In this document: positions 48,934 through 62,200 of the stretch, piece by piece | Layout: each line of letters opens with the position of its first letter | Position numbering within the stretch: the first letter of the stretch is position 1 | Assembly (NCBI GenBank): GCA_963513935.1 | Contig: OY740766.1 | Location: 4,543,861 to 4,607,860 of the forward strand | Direction: 5' to 3' | DNA from: Aphrophora alni | Lineage: Eukaryota; Arthropoda; Insecta; Hemiptera; Aphrophoridae | Length of the DNA: 64,000 nt | Program-made: the position numbers and the translations under genes | The notes under the pieces: model-generated | The model's input: only the letters and a program-made list of their open reading frames with translations | Database searches by the model: none | Told to the model about the DNA's origin: nothing

Positions 48934-49141
48934 AATAAATACATAATTCACTGATGTTTTTTATTATTATTTGATATTTCGTTCTGTTTAAAGTTTATTG
49001 CACTCTGTAATATAAGTTAAGGGTGACGTATTTCTTTCCTTGACGATCCTTCAAAACATTTGCCAATGGTCTAAAAAAATTGCTATCACTTTCTCAGACA
49101 CATAGAGAAATACATGGTGTAAAAACATTGCGCAATCTCTC

Positions 49142-49156
49142 TCACACACGCGCGCG

Positions 49157-49196
<40 letters not shown>
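49142..49196. repeat. (CA)n microsatellite
   Basis: A CACACACGCGCGCGCACG start followed by a pure CA run, about 270 bp after gene 1. Confidence 0.9.
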
Positions 49197-49198
<2 letters not shown>

Positions 49199-50069
49199 CA
49201 GAAATACACGGTAAAAACATTTATCTATCTATTACATACACTCTCTATATAATCAAAATATTAACCAAACAAAACTATTGTTGTTGTTAAAAATATCAGT
49301 TCTGTAGTTGTAGGTGAAATAGTGAAAATAAACCATGGACACCGTCTAAGGTTTTGTACATTATTATTGTAAATCATATTTAAACATGGTCAAATTGCTT
49401 AAATTGTGTTATAAGTCTTCTATGTATAAATATTACTCGAGTATCGGGACTGGTGCACTTCGTTATATGCACAATTGAATATGATTTCAGAAAGTATGAG
49501 CATTATTTGTGAATGTTATATATTGTGGAGCGAGAAGTTTTTGAAGTACGGCTTCTTGTAAACTAGATTTTTAGTTTTCCTGTCTGATGATAAAAATACT
49601 CTGTATTTTTTCCGGACTCTTGAACCTACTAAAGGATGGCCATGAAGCAAAAAGTGCACAAATTAAAACCAACAAATAATGTTTCTTGTTTAGGCTTTAA
49701 TAATTAAGTTAGCAAAACAAACGTTTATAGAGCATTTCAGTCTTCTAAATTCAAAGGGATAGTCATTTGGGATCATAGGAATGCATGGAGTACAGTTTCA
49801 CCTTTTGCAAATTCAGTTATAAACGCCTCTGTAATATTGGCTTGCTATGCTGAAATTCTAAAACAGGCACCATTACAATGTTTTGGAGATCTTAAGTTTC
49901 GTAGGAAAATTATTCCCGTGTCCTATTTAAGAATCATTTTATGAGGGGGAATTCCAGGAGAGTTAAAGAAACTTAGAAATTACTGATGGCTTCTTTTTAA
50001 ATTTTAAATTAAATTTTCAAAATCTGAAAATTACAAATATATAAAAACTCACTGAAAAATTGAGTTTCA

Positions 50070-52450
50070 TTTACCACAGTATCTCTTTCTGAACAACTTT
50101 TGTGGTTCCTTTAGGGATTAAGATGACCAGATTAGTGGCAGAGGTAACTTTGTAACACGGACGTAGAAATGTCCATATGAGAAGAGTCCTTTCTAAAGTC
50201 GATGCCAATTTTGATAGTGGCTCTTCTGAGGTTTATTGATAGTCATGTCAAAGCACACCTGAGGAATGTATTCTTTTAAACTCAAACGGATATTCCATTG
50301 GTATTAGCGGTATTCTTGGGATAAAAACTATCACCTCCGACAATTTCTAATCATCACTGTGCTTTTATTGTAGTCTAGTTCCATTGCATAATTTAAGCTG
50401 ATTAAAACGGATTAAGTAATAATACAAGTGCTCCGATTTTAAGAAAAACTTGATGTTATGGAAGATCAGAAGGATTCAGAGTATTAGGAAATTCTACGGA
50501 GTAGTGGAGGGCACGTCTTGTCCTCCGAAAGCCTTTAATGAAATGTCATTACTTGCACTGATTTATCGTTCTTCGGAGTTAAGATGGCACCCTCACACAA
50601 CCGTTCCATACTTCTATCAGGATATATTCTACCAGTTAGCTCTAGAAAGAAGGTATCTACTGAACCCAAATCTTAAGGAGGTGACTTTACCTTCCAATGA
50701 AGGGTAATTTCCATCGCCTATTTTGAGTGCGGATGTATCACCTATTAAATGAACCCTCATAGTTTTGTGAAGTGCAAAATTCCGGATATGTGTTCACAAA
50801 TATGAAACCTTTAAGTACGATGATTTTAGTTCATCTACAATTTTACCACTACATATGACGGGTGAAGTTTGTCAAAAATCTCCAGCTAACAGTCCACTGA
50901 CAACTTTTATCAAACTATGGTTTTCTCTTATACCTTTTAATGTTCTGTTGAAAGCCTCGAATCCGCCATTGTGGGCAATTGTGCATTTATTCCTAAATTT
51001 ACACTCTTTCTAAACTTGAGCTATGTTACTCTGTTTGGACTCAAAGCAGAGGTTTACCTCCTTAAATCAATGTAGCAGCAATACATGAAGAAGTAACATG
51101 TAAGACTATATCACAATGTTTTAATATTCTGACAGTAAGATATTTATTAAAAATGTCTTATCGTCGCCCCCAGTACAGTCTCTAAGACAAATGAATGACC
51201 AATCTCCAGTATGTAGTCTCTATTTTGTAAGGCAAAACATATTGATAGCTGAGGTAAAACATACTGTTGTAAGCTTTACCTAACAAAGATAGCACTATAT
51301 TTACAAGAAAAACTAAGCATTTATTCCATACTTCCCTGAAAATTAAGTGAAAATCCTCATGTTGTATTCTAACTCCACTCCATGCCGTATATCCTCTGAA
51401 TGTCTATCTTTATTTCTACCCCTAATTCTTAATCATCTGAATATTGACATGTTATCAACATAACTTCAAAAAGTTATATTCTGATAAATGGAATATCACA
51501 ACATGCAGCTTCTTCCATAGTTACTTCCTTTCGTCTTTTAGCAAGCTTACATACTGACTGGTATGTTGGTTGAATTGTACCATTAACAGTCTTTAATTCT
51601 AAGAAAGATGTTGGGCCTCAGACTTTATGAAGAATAAGGAGTAGTAAAACGCTTATTATACTCGGTGTTATTGAGGTGGGTGGTTTTTACTATGCAGCCT
51701 TTGAAGTCATTTCGACTTTTTTTCTCTCAACTCTTTTATTTTACTATTCATAATAAGATGGAACTTCAACATAAAGAAGTAATTTTTGCAAAATCATCCG
51801 TTTTGGATAAATCAAAAAATCCTAAAAATGTTTTTTTTTGGTGAATAAATATTAACCATATTTGTCAAGTGATTGAAATTATTCAGGTTAAAATAGACAG
51901 TCTGGCCATTTTATAAACGCACGGCTAGATAAAGGCTGTCGGGAATCGCTCATGGGTTGGAAAAGCCAGAATTATCCATACAACCTCTGAGGTGCTGATA
52001 TATAGACCACTTTCATACAATTTGATTTCATCCTTTTAATATTAAAGACAAATTTTACAACATAACTTACTTTATTAACATATTTACGTATATATTTCAT
52101 AGATTTTACAGAGGTACAGCACTTCACGTTAATAGGAGCACCGAAAGTGAGTGAAATCACAGGGTTACTGACACTACTTAACAATTACCAAAGACCACAC
52201 CATTGATTTCAACAGTAAAATCGCAATCCCCTGGAGCTCTTCGTTGATACTTTAGGTAATCTGTCTTCTTCTGTTTGAGTTTCTTGAATGAGAGATCGAG
52301 GGACATTTTGATTGTTTTCGTACAGAGTGATCTGTTATTTAAATTACCTTAATACCCGTGGACCACATTGCCCTTCATAATATCACTAAGAAGAGGTATT
52401 TTCGCACAAATACCACTGTCTAATATATCGGGAGATTTGCGTTGCTGCAA
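50070..52450 (-). pseudogene. Broken Helitron Rep/Pif1-type helicase
   Basis: Reading the minus strand from about 52450 down, several frames give consecutive Helitron polyprotein landmarks. First come AKIPLLSDIMKGNVVHG and YQRRAP (MVHGPCG/YRRR region), then SVKSMKYIRKYVNKV at 51972-52184 (Rep C-terminal block), then GPTSFLELKTVNGTIQPTY (pre-helicase block). Next are SSCIAATLI (SSGIAATLL), CTIAHNGGFEAFNRTLKGIR (DECTMAHKxALEALxRTL), LLAGDF*QTSPVI (LLAGDFRQTLPVI), MRVHLIGD, LKIGDG, LCNGTRL, VFIPRIPLIPMEYPFEFKRI and CFDMTINKPQ. Many stops and frameshifts interrupt it, and the Walker B Asp-Glu is lost. It is a non-autonomous relic; the Helitron termini were not located. Confidence 0.85.
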
Positions 52451-53970
52451 CCAAAAAAAATTAGTAGATGAGGCAAACAAAGCTTTTACCATTCGACAGA
52501 CTATATGTAACAACGCATTTCCCCAAACAAATACCCCTTGGTTAGCAATGCCAGTAACATCTTAACTTTTGTGCAAATACCCCATCGTGACGATCGTGGA
52601 GCTTTTTCTCGGATAGTAATACATTTGCAATAGCTTTCCATTGAGCGATGGAACTGCATTTTTTTTATAAAGCGATGATGACCTAACGGTTTTTCAATTT
52701 TACACTTTAAGATAAAAATAACCTTTGTTGTCTAGAACGATAACCATAGATTGCCTTTGCTATAATTGTGTATGACAATATCATCACACTTAATTTAAAA
52801 TAGAGTAACAATTCAAATATGACAAATCACTCAGACCTTGAAAACATTTTTACAACTTTTCTTTTACACTTGTTTTTTTTTGCAGGATAAATACTCTATG
52901 CATTTTCATAACTGACTAGTTTCCTCAAACTTGTAATTTCAAAAATCAGACAGTTTTAAAGTTTATTTAACGTAATATCTCAAGTTACAATTAATGTGCA
53001 ATAAATGCAATGCTGATAACACATAGGAGCAATAATACTTTCAAACAATAGACATTGTAAGTTGTTATTAGATTGATATTTTTAATTATTGTTTCATTAT
53101 AATTTCTCCACTAAAGTAAATACTATACTAGCTTTTTATTGCAGGTAGATTTTTTATAGTTCAATGCAACTTTAATTTGTCATTATGAAAACTTACATCT
53201 GAATACGTTGTAAAACGTTCAGTTCAACTAAATGCATCATGTAAAAGAAATCACGATAAAGTGGTGCTTAAAAACAATCAATAAGAAAGTTTTTATTTTA
53301 GCGATTTTTTTCTAGACGAATGAGTAGCATAGAGACTTTATTTTCTCACATGTACGTAGAAGTAAAGACTAACCAAAAACAGTGTGCAAAATATCAAATA
53401 GGACTATATTTGACTCTGGAATAATGAGGCAAAATACGTGAAAATTAATTCTGATTGGCGTCTAAAATACTCGATTTATTTCAAATACAAGTACGCCAAT
53501 CGAGATTGGATTCTGTGTCTTCAGTAGTGCAAATATCGGATTAGTGAGATCCAACAAAATTTCTTAATTGATTCCAAGAGAATCAAAAGTTTTGGCCGTC
53601 CTGAAATATCCCATTTAAGAGGTCACACCGTGTTCACGACCTACTACGAAGATCAGCGACAAAGATATCTCGAGTAAGCCCAAATTTCGAGGCACTTTTG
53701 AGATCACCAAAGTAAGATGGACGTTTCAAAAATTTATATTCCTTTGAATTACTGTATTAGAAAATACAAGATATTAGTTTAGAAATTTAAAATGGTAAAA
53801 GCGAAACGTTTTTGTTAATAAAAAATAAGGTTTATATTTATTTAAGTTTAGAAGATGAAAACAAATAGGAGGGGAGAGATGATAAATTGCTATAAATATA
53901 AAATATATAAACTACAGAAATTAAAGTGAAATATCTTCAAACTCGAGACGCAATAAAAATTCCTTCCATC

Positions 53971-55974
53971 AACGATAAATAAACGTTTAACGTAACGTTC
54001 AATAAACGTCCTATCGTTCAATGAAAGTTCAACGTAATGTTCAATAAATGAACGTTAAACGTAATGTTCAATAAACGCTCTATCGTTCAATAAACGTTTA
54101 ACGTACCGTTCAATGAACATTAAACGTTATGTTCAATAAACGTCCTATCGTTCAATAAACGTTTAACGTAACGTTCAATAAACGTCCTGTCGTTCAATGA
54201 AAGTTTAACGTAAAGTTCAATAAACGTCCTATCATTCAATGAACGTTAAAAGTACTGTTCAATAAACGTCCTATCGTTCAATAAACGTTTAAGGTAACGT
54301 TCAATAAAGTCCTATCGTTCAATAAACGATTACGTAACGTTCAATAAACGTCCTATTGTTCAATGAAAGTTCAACGTAATGTTCAATAATCGTCCTTACT
54401 TTCAATGAACGTTAAACTTAATGTTCAATAAACGCTCTATAATTCAATAAACGCCCTACCGTTCAACAAACGTCCTATCGTTAAATAAACGTGATGTCGT
54501 TCAATAAACGTTCAACCTAATGTTCAATAAACGCTATCGTTCAATAAACGTTCAAAGTTACGTTCAATAAACGCCCTTTCCTTCAATAAATGTTTAACGT
54601 AATGTTCAATTAACACCTTTTCGTTCAATAAACGTTCTAATTTACGCTCAATAAACGCCCTATCGATCAATTAAAGTTCAAAGTTACGTTCAATAGACAC
54701 CCTTTCGTTCAATAAACGTTCAAAGTAACGCTCAATAAACGCCCTTTCGTTCAATAAACGTTCAAAGTTACGTTCAATAAACGCCCTATCGTTCAATAAA
54801 CGTTTAACGTAATGTTCAATAAACGCCCTTTCGTTCAATTAACGTTCAAAGTAATGTTCAATAAACGCCCTATCGTTCAATAACGTTTAACGTAATGTTC
54901 AATAAATGTTTAACCTCATGTTCAATAAACGCCCTTTTGTTCAATTAACGTTCAAAGTAATGTTCAATAAACGCCCTATCGTTCAATAACGTTTAACGTA
55001 ATGTTCAATAAACGTTTAACGTAATGTTCAATAAACGCCCTTTTGTTCAATTAACTTTCAAAGTAATGTTCAATAAACGCCCTATCGTTCAATAACGTTT
55101 AACGTAATGTTCAATAAACGTTTAACGTAATGTTCAATAAACGCCCTTTCGTTCAATAAACGTTCAAAGCTACGTTCAATAAATACCCTTTTCGTTCAAT
55201 AAACGTTCAAAGTAACGTTCAATAAACGCCCTATCGTTCAATAAACGTTTAACGTAATGTTCAATAAACACCCTTTCGTTCAATTAACGTTCAAAGTAAT
55301 GTTCAATAAACGCCCTATCGTTCAATAACGTTTAACGTAATGTTCAATAAATGTTTAACCTCATGTTCAATAAACGCCCTTTCGTTCAATTAACGTTCAA
55401 AGTAATGTTCAATAAACGCCCTATCGTTCAATAACGTTTAACGTAATGTTCAATAAACGTTTAACGTAATGTTCAATAAACGCCCTTTCGTTCAATTAAC
55501 GTTCAAAGTAATGTTCAATAAACGCCCTATCGTTTAATAAACGTTTAACGTAATGTTCAATAAACGCCCTTTCGTTCAATTAACGTTCAAAGTAATGTTC
55601 AATAAACGCCCTATCGTTCAATGACGTTTAACGTAATGTTCAATAAACGTTTAACGTAATGTTCAATAAACGCCCTTTCGTTCAATTAACGTTCAAAGTA
55701 ATGTTCAATAAACGCCCTATCGTTCAATAGTCGTTTAACGTAATGTTCAATAAACGCCCTTTCGTTCAATTAACGTTCAAAGTAATGTTCAATAAACGCC
55801 CTATCGTTCAATAAACGTTTAACGTAATGTTCAATAAACGCCCTATCGTTCAATAACGTTTAACGTAACGTTCAATAAACGCCCTTTCGTTCAATTAACG
55901 TTCAAAGTAATATTCAATAAACGCCCTTTCGTTCAATTAACGTTCAAAGTAATGTTCAATAAACGCCCTATCGT
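53971..55974 (+). repeat. 2-kb minisatellite built on TTCAATAAACG
   Basis: The 11-12 bp core GTTCAATAAACG recurs roughly every 20 bp, alternating with linkers such as TTTAACGTAAT, TTCAAAGTAAT and CCCTATC. Combinations of these form larger periods of about 80-120 bp that become more uniform toward the 3' end. Each core contains AATAAA on the plus strand. No ORF runs through it. It ends abruptly at a CT microsatellite. Confidence 0.92.
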
Positions 55975-56141
<167 letters not shown>

Positions 56142-56210
56142 GGGTTAAGTGGAAGAGAGGACCTGATGGTCCTAACTTCGCCCAGAATAAAGGCTCAAAT
56201 CAAATCAAAT

Positions 56211-56214
<4 letters not shown>

Positions 56215-56290
<76 letters not shown>
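56215..56290. repeat. Compound (CT)n(AT)n microsatellite
   Basis: About 19 CT then about 18 AT units, preceded by CAAAT repeats (56198-56215). Confidence 0.93.
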
Positions 56291-56292
<2 letters not shown>

Positions 56293-56769
56293 AGGAGATG
56301 GAGAATCAAAATATTATTATAATTAAGGAACAATGGCCGATCAAAACATAGTCAAAGCTATTGAACAATTCTGTGAATTTTTACAAAATAATTCAGATTG
56401 ATAAATTTAATTCAGATTGATGTATAGCTAGAAATTAAATTTAGAAAATGTGTACTTTCTTGGTTTAGTTTGAAATACTCTCCTTTTGTTGGTTCAATAC
56501 AATACGTCAGCTTTGTTATGATTATAACCGTATAAATTAGCGATGTAATTGAGTTATTCCGCTTCAACATTTCCAACAAAACATTTTAGTTCAGTGAAGT
56601 GTTTTAGTGAAATTGAAATGGAAACTATTCGTATTGAGCTTGAGGATTATTAAGTGAACTTTAATCAAAATGTAATATTAAATGTGTTAAATTGTTATCA
56701 ATGTGGTTATTTGAAACTAGAGAATGGTAATTTATAGTCTAATAAAACAAAAATTATCATCTTTTTTGA

Positions 56770-57115
56770 AAAAAACTTTAAACTGCAATTTTTCGTAAAC
56801 GCTTTGAGATTTTAAAGTGATTTTTTTCAGGGTTTACTATCTTTTAAATTCTGCATCTTGTTGTACATATAATTATTAGTGTTAAACTTTGAAATTTTAT
56901 TAAAAAATTACATCGAAATGTAATTACTATTACGATGAATCGGTAAGGAGATAAAGGCGTTTTAAAAAGTAATTACAAGACTTAGTGTGAAACGTTAAAT
57001 GTTAAAATCTGGCAATATAAACTGCAATTTATCGTAAACCATTTAAAATTTCAAAACGATTTGTTTCAGGGTTTACTCATTTTGAATTCTGCATCTTTTG
57101 AGACCCATATCATCG
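56770..57115. repeat. Diverged tandem duplication, about 235-bp spacing
   Basis: AAACTGCAATTTxTCGTAAAC, then TTTCAGGGTTTACT and AATTCTGCATCTT, occurs at about 56778 and again at about 57018. Non-coding. Confidence 0.6.
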
Positions 57116-58263
57116 GTTAACGTAAAGATTAAAAGTTTGTGTTTGTTCGTGGTGGTTTTGATAGTTAAAAGTGAAAACTGTACTAATATGAATTATTATG
57201 AAAAATTTGATTTATTTCAACATTTGTATTTGTGGATGATCGGATTAAAGTTTCCGATATAATTTATAATAATGTTTTAGAGCTAATTAGCTCAGAGCCA
57301 TAGTTGCGTCTTTGTAGCAGTAACAACGTTGCTCTGACGTGTTACCATTTTGTTATTTATTACCCGGCCATACTTGCTGCGTTTCTGGACCCAATTGGAT
57401 TCGTCTTTATCATCGGTATTAATTAAGATAGACCACAAAGTTTTGCAGAATTCTTCCCTCAGTAACCCTCAGGGGTTCACGTATAGGGAGTACTAGTGTA
57501 ACAATCCTGAACTGACTGGATGTATATATAGTACTGCATTCATTATATAGTCTTGTGTTAGAAAACTCGATTTCATATTTCTTGTTAGAACTCTCTAGGA
57601 AATTTCCTGTTGTCGCCCAGTGAAGTAATTGTAGTTTAGAGGTCTCTATTGTTTGATTTTTTCTTCCTTTTTCAAACGGTGACCGAAAGGTTTTTTCTGT
57701 TAAATGAGAAGAAAAAATGTAGTTCACGGCTGTTTGTATATACTCACCTTTTGTAAATTAAGATTTCCAGGAAGTGGGAGAGCAGGCAGTAGGTACACAA
57801 TTTTAAGTAGAACACATTATAGTGGTGTATATAATATGTATTTTTAAACATCTCGACGATACAAACAAAATTACATAAAGGAGATTTTTCTTAGACCTAT
57901 CTCTCTAAGTCTTAATTTTGGTTTTGAGTTATTAACGAAGTGGAAATTATTCAAGATTTGTAAAAAGATGTATGGTATCTGTTTTCCTTATTTCAAATGT
58001 TTGGGTACATTTACACAATAAACATTAAAAACTATTAAATTCCTATCAATAAACCAAATGACGATTGATTGTGTTAAGAAATATTGATGACAAAATTCTT
58101 AAATTTTAATGATATTTTGTAGTTGATAATTGAGATTTTTCCTTTCATCTCAAATTTTTGTTTCATTTATCTTGTTTTATCTAGCTGTTTAAAATTATGT
58201 ATCTCAAGACAAAATGTTCTATTTTAAATGTTTGACCTCCTACTCTTTCACCCTTGAAGTCCA

Positions 58264-58268
<5 letters not shown>

Positions 58269-58324
<56 letters not shown>
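58269..58324. repeat. Poly(A) tract, 56 bp
   Basis: An uninterrupted A-run, possibly the tail of an old retroposed copy, though no recognisable body precedes it. Confidence 0.9.
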
Positions 58325-58326
<2 letters not shown>

Positions 58327-59115
58327 TGACCTCATAGAAATATTCCTTCACTACAAATAAGATTGATGCAAACTGTGTTTAGCTTTCTTAATCAATAAGT
58401 TTTAAAAAATATGGAAGTTTCTATTCAGCTATTTTTATATAAGACTATAACTCTGCAGTGAGAAAATGGTGACAATTTATTCCTGAGGTAGGATCTATGA
58501 ACTGTCCATAGTCTTAGGTGATGTATCTATGGGAGATTGCTATATCCATAATTTATTCATTAGATATTGAACATCTTCAATCGACGCCATTTACAATCAA
58601 CTAGCAAACTCAGTACTTATACTTTTACGTTTATAACGAGGTCGCAACTTTAAGGAGTTCCTCACAGAAAATATACTCATGCATACAGCTATCCTTATTA
58701 TAATGTTCAATTAGTTTCTCTAATAGTTGTGTAGGACATTCGTGGATGCTCAGAAAGTGGGCGAAGAAGAAACTGAACATATCAATGGTGTAGGTAATCG
58801 CCTATCATTCTTCCTTAACATACAATGACATTTATTTGTACCCTTAGTGATACGATACCAATTGAGTCTCATTCGTTGTAGTAGTTTTGCAGAAGTATGG
58901 ATAGATTACTGTAAACAGATGCGTTGATCTAGTTGCTATGGTGATTTTTATACAAATGTAGATTTATTTCAAAGGCGCATATTTAAAATTAAAACTTACT
59001 TTTAGGTATATTTAATGTAACAGCAGATATTTCTAGTTGAAACTCCATATTCAAGGATTAAATAAAGCAATAAAGCTAAAGTTTCAAAAATATTTTAATA
59101 ATATAGTAAATGAGC

Positions 59116-59154
59116 TACAATTGTTTCGCCTTGCGGCACCATAGGGCTACTCAG
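59116..59154 (-). ncRNA. Degenerate hammerhead-like Penelope relic in the 5' region of gene 2
   Basis: On the minus strand: CTGA, an irregular insert, GCCGCAAGGC (stem II with GCAA loop), GAAA, CAATTG, TA. The second part fits the Penelope hammerhead; the CTGANGA box is disrupted. It lies about 90 bp before the splice acceptor of the giant exon, probably in a 5' UTR intron. Confidence 0.35.
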
Positions 59155-59244
59155 CATAGTTGCTTTATTTAATACTTACTTTTAGATTGAAAAAAAAAGA
59201 TTATTGTGGTTAATTGAAGTTTTTTGTTTTATTTTTTTCAGAAA

Positions 59245-62200
59245 ATGCAGCAGATGTTTGTCCTGAGTTTTTGCTTATTTCTAGTTTTGAAACAGAAAGT
59301 TGAAGCAGATGATATAACATCTGTAATCGATAACATATCTTCAACCAATTTAATACCTCAAGGTAATGAAACATCTGCAGCCAATATATTACCTATAACG
59401 ATTGAGCCACCTTCAGTCAATCTAGTGTTTCAAGCCAATGAATCATCTACAACCAATTTACTACCCAGAGCCAATGAAGTAACAAAATTCAATGAAACTT
59501 CTTCAGCCAATTTAGTAGCTCGTGCCAGTGAATTAGATGAAGTCAATACAACATCATCAGCTAATCTAATGCCTCCCATGAATAAAATACCTAAAATCAA
59601 TGAAACATCCTCAACCACTGAAGTACCTAAATCCAATGAAGTGTCTAAAGCCAATGAATCTTCAGCGAACCTAGTACCTCAAGCCAATGAACTAAATAAT
59701 ACCAACGAAACATCTCTAGATAATATAGTACCTCGAGCAAATGAACTAACTAAAACCAACGAAACTTCTTTAGATAATCTAGTACCTCCGGCCAATGAAG
59801 TACCTAAAATCAATGAAATATCCTTAACCACTGAAGTACCTAAATCCAGTGAAATATCTACAGCAAATATAGTACCTCGAGCCAATGAATTAACTAAAAC
59901 CAACGAAACTTCTTCTTCTTCTCATCTAGTACCTCCGGCCAATGAAGTACCTAAAGTCAATGAAACATCATCAACCACTGAAGTACTTAAATCTAAAGAA
60001 ATATCTTCATCCAATATAGTACCTCGAGCCAATGAATTAACTAAAATTAACGAAACATCTTCATATAATTTAGTACATCCGGCCAATGAAGTACCTAAAG
60101 TCAATGAAACATCATCAACCACTGAAGTACTTATATCTAAAGAAATATCTTCATCCAATATAGTACCTCGAGCCAATGAATTAACTAAAACCAACGAAAC
60201 TTCTTCTTCTCATCTAGTACCTCCGGCCAATGAAGTACCTAAAATCAATGAAACATCATCAATCACTGAAGTACCTAAATCTAATGAAACATCTTCAACA
60301 AATATAGTACCTCGAGCCAATGAATTAACTAAAATCAACGAAACATCTTCATATAATTTATTACATCCGGCCAATGAAGTACCTAAAGTCAATGAAACAT
60401 CATCAACCACTGAAGTACCTAAATCCAATGAAATATCTTCAACAAATCTAGTACCGCGAGCCAATGAATTAACTAAAATCAACGAAACATCTTCATATAA
60501 TTTAGTACATCCGGCCAATGAAGTACCTAAGATCAATGAAACATCCTCAACCACTGAAGTAACTAAATCTAATGAAAGATCTTCAACAAATCTAGTACCG
60601 CGAGCCAATGAATTAACTAAAATCAACGAAACATCTTCATATAATTTAGTACATCCGGCCAATGAAGTACCTAAGATCAATGAAACATCCTCAACCACTG
60701 AAGTAACTAAATCTAATGAAAGATCTTCAACAAATCTAGTACCGCGAGCCAATGAATTAACTAAAATCAACGAAACATCTTCATATAATTTAGTACATCC
60801 GGCCAATGAAGTACCTAATATCAATGAAACATCCTCAACCACTGAAGTACTTATATCTAAAGAAATATCTTCATCCAATATAGTACCTCGAGCCAATGAA
60901 TTAACTAAAACCAACGAAACTTCTTCTTCTCATCTAGTACCTCCGGCCAATGAAGTACCTAAAATCAATGAAACATCATCAATCACTGAAGTACCTAAAT
61001 CTAATGAAACATCTTCAACAAATATAGTACCTCGAGCCAATGAATTAACTAAAATCAACGAAACATCTTCATATAATTTATTACATCCGGCCAATGAAGT
61101 ACCTAAAGTCAATGAAACATCATCAACCACTGAAGTACCTAAATCCAATGAAATATCTTCAACAAATCTAGTACCGCGAGCCAATGAATTAACTAAAATC
61201 AACGAAACATCTTCATATAATTTAGTACATCCGGCCAATGAAGTACCTAAGATCAATGAAACATCCTCAACCACTGAAGTAACTAAATCTAATGAAAGAT
61301 CTTCAACAAATCTAGTACCGCGAGCCAATGAATTAACTAAAATCAACGAAACATCTTCATATAATTTAGTACATCCGGCCAATGAAGTACCTAATATCAA
61401 TGAAACATCCTCAACCACTGAAGTACTTATATCTAAAGAAATATCTTCATCCAATATAGTACCTCGAGCCAATGAATTAACTAAAACCAACGAAACTTCT
61501 TCTTCTCATCTAGTACCTCCGGCCAATGAAGTACCTAAAATCAATGAAACATCATCAATCACTGAAGTACCTAAATCTAATGAAACATCTTCAACAAATA
61601 TAGTACCTCGAGCCAATGAATTAACTAAAATCAACGAAACATCTTCATATAATTTATTACATCCGGCCAATGAAGTACCTAAAGTCAATGAAACATCATC
61701 AACCACTGAAGTACCTAAATCCAATGAAATATCTTCAACAAATCTAGTACCGCGAGCCAATGAATTAACTAAAATCAACGAAACATCTTCATATAATTTA
61801 GTACATCCGGCCAATGAAGTACCTAAGATCAATGAAACATCCTCAACCACTGAAGTAACTAAATCTAATGAAAGATCTTCAACAAATCTAGTACCGCGAG
61901 CCAATGAATTAACTAAAATCAACGAAACATCTTCATATAATTTAGTACATCCGGCCAATGAAGTACCTAATATCAATGAAACATCCTCAACCACTGAAGT
62001 ACTTATATCTAAAGAAATATCTTCATCCAATATAGTACCTCGAGCCAATGAATTAACTAAAACCAACGAAACTTCTTCTTCTCATCTAGTACCTCCGGCC
62101 AATGAAGTACCTAAAATCAATGAAACATCATCAATCACTGAAGTACCTAAATCTAATGAAACATCTTCAACAAATATAGTACCTCGAGCCAATGAATTAA

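Larger units (their letters stand above)
56300..59220. other. Upstream region of cathepsin B-like gene 2
   Basis: It contains the tandem duplication at 56.8-57.1 kb, the poly(A) tract and the Penelope relic. A 102-codon minus-strand frame at 57419-57727 shows no recognisable family. The non-coding first exon of gene 2 is expected here but was not pinned down. Confidence 0.45.

Noticed and set aside
50450..50707. Plus-strand 85-codon frame
   Set aside because: It lies antisense to the recognisable Helitron helicase remnant and has no motif of its own.
53971..55974. CRISPR-like repeat-spacer array
   Set aside because: Units are very short, the linkers are themselves repetitive, and the genome is eukaryotic. 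It is a minisatellite.
57419..57727. Minus-strand 102-codon frame as a gene
   Set aside because: No domain, signal peptide, splice context or repeat family is recognisable; length alone is not evidence in A/T-rich DNA.
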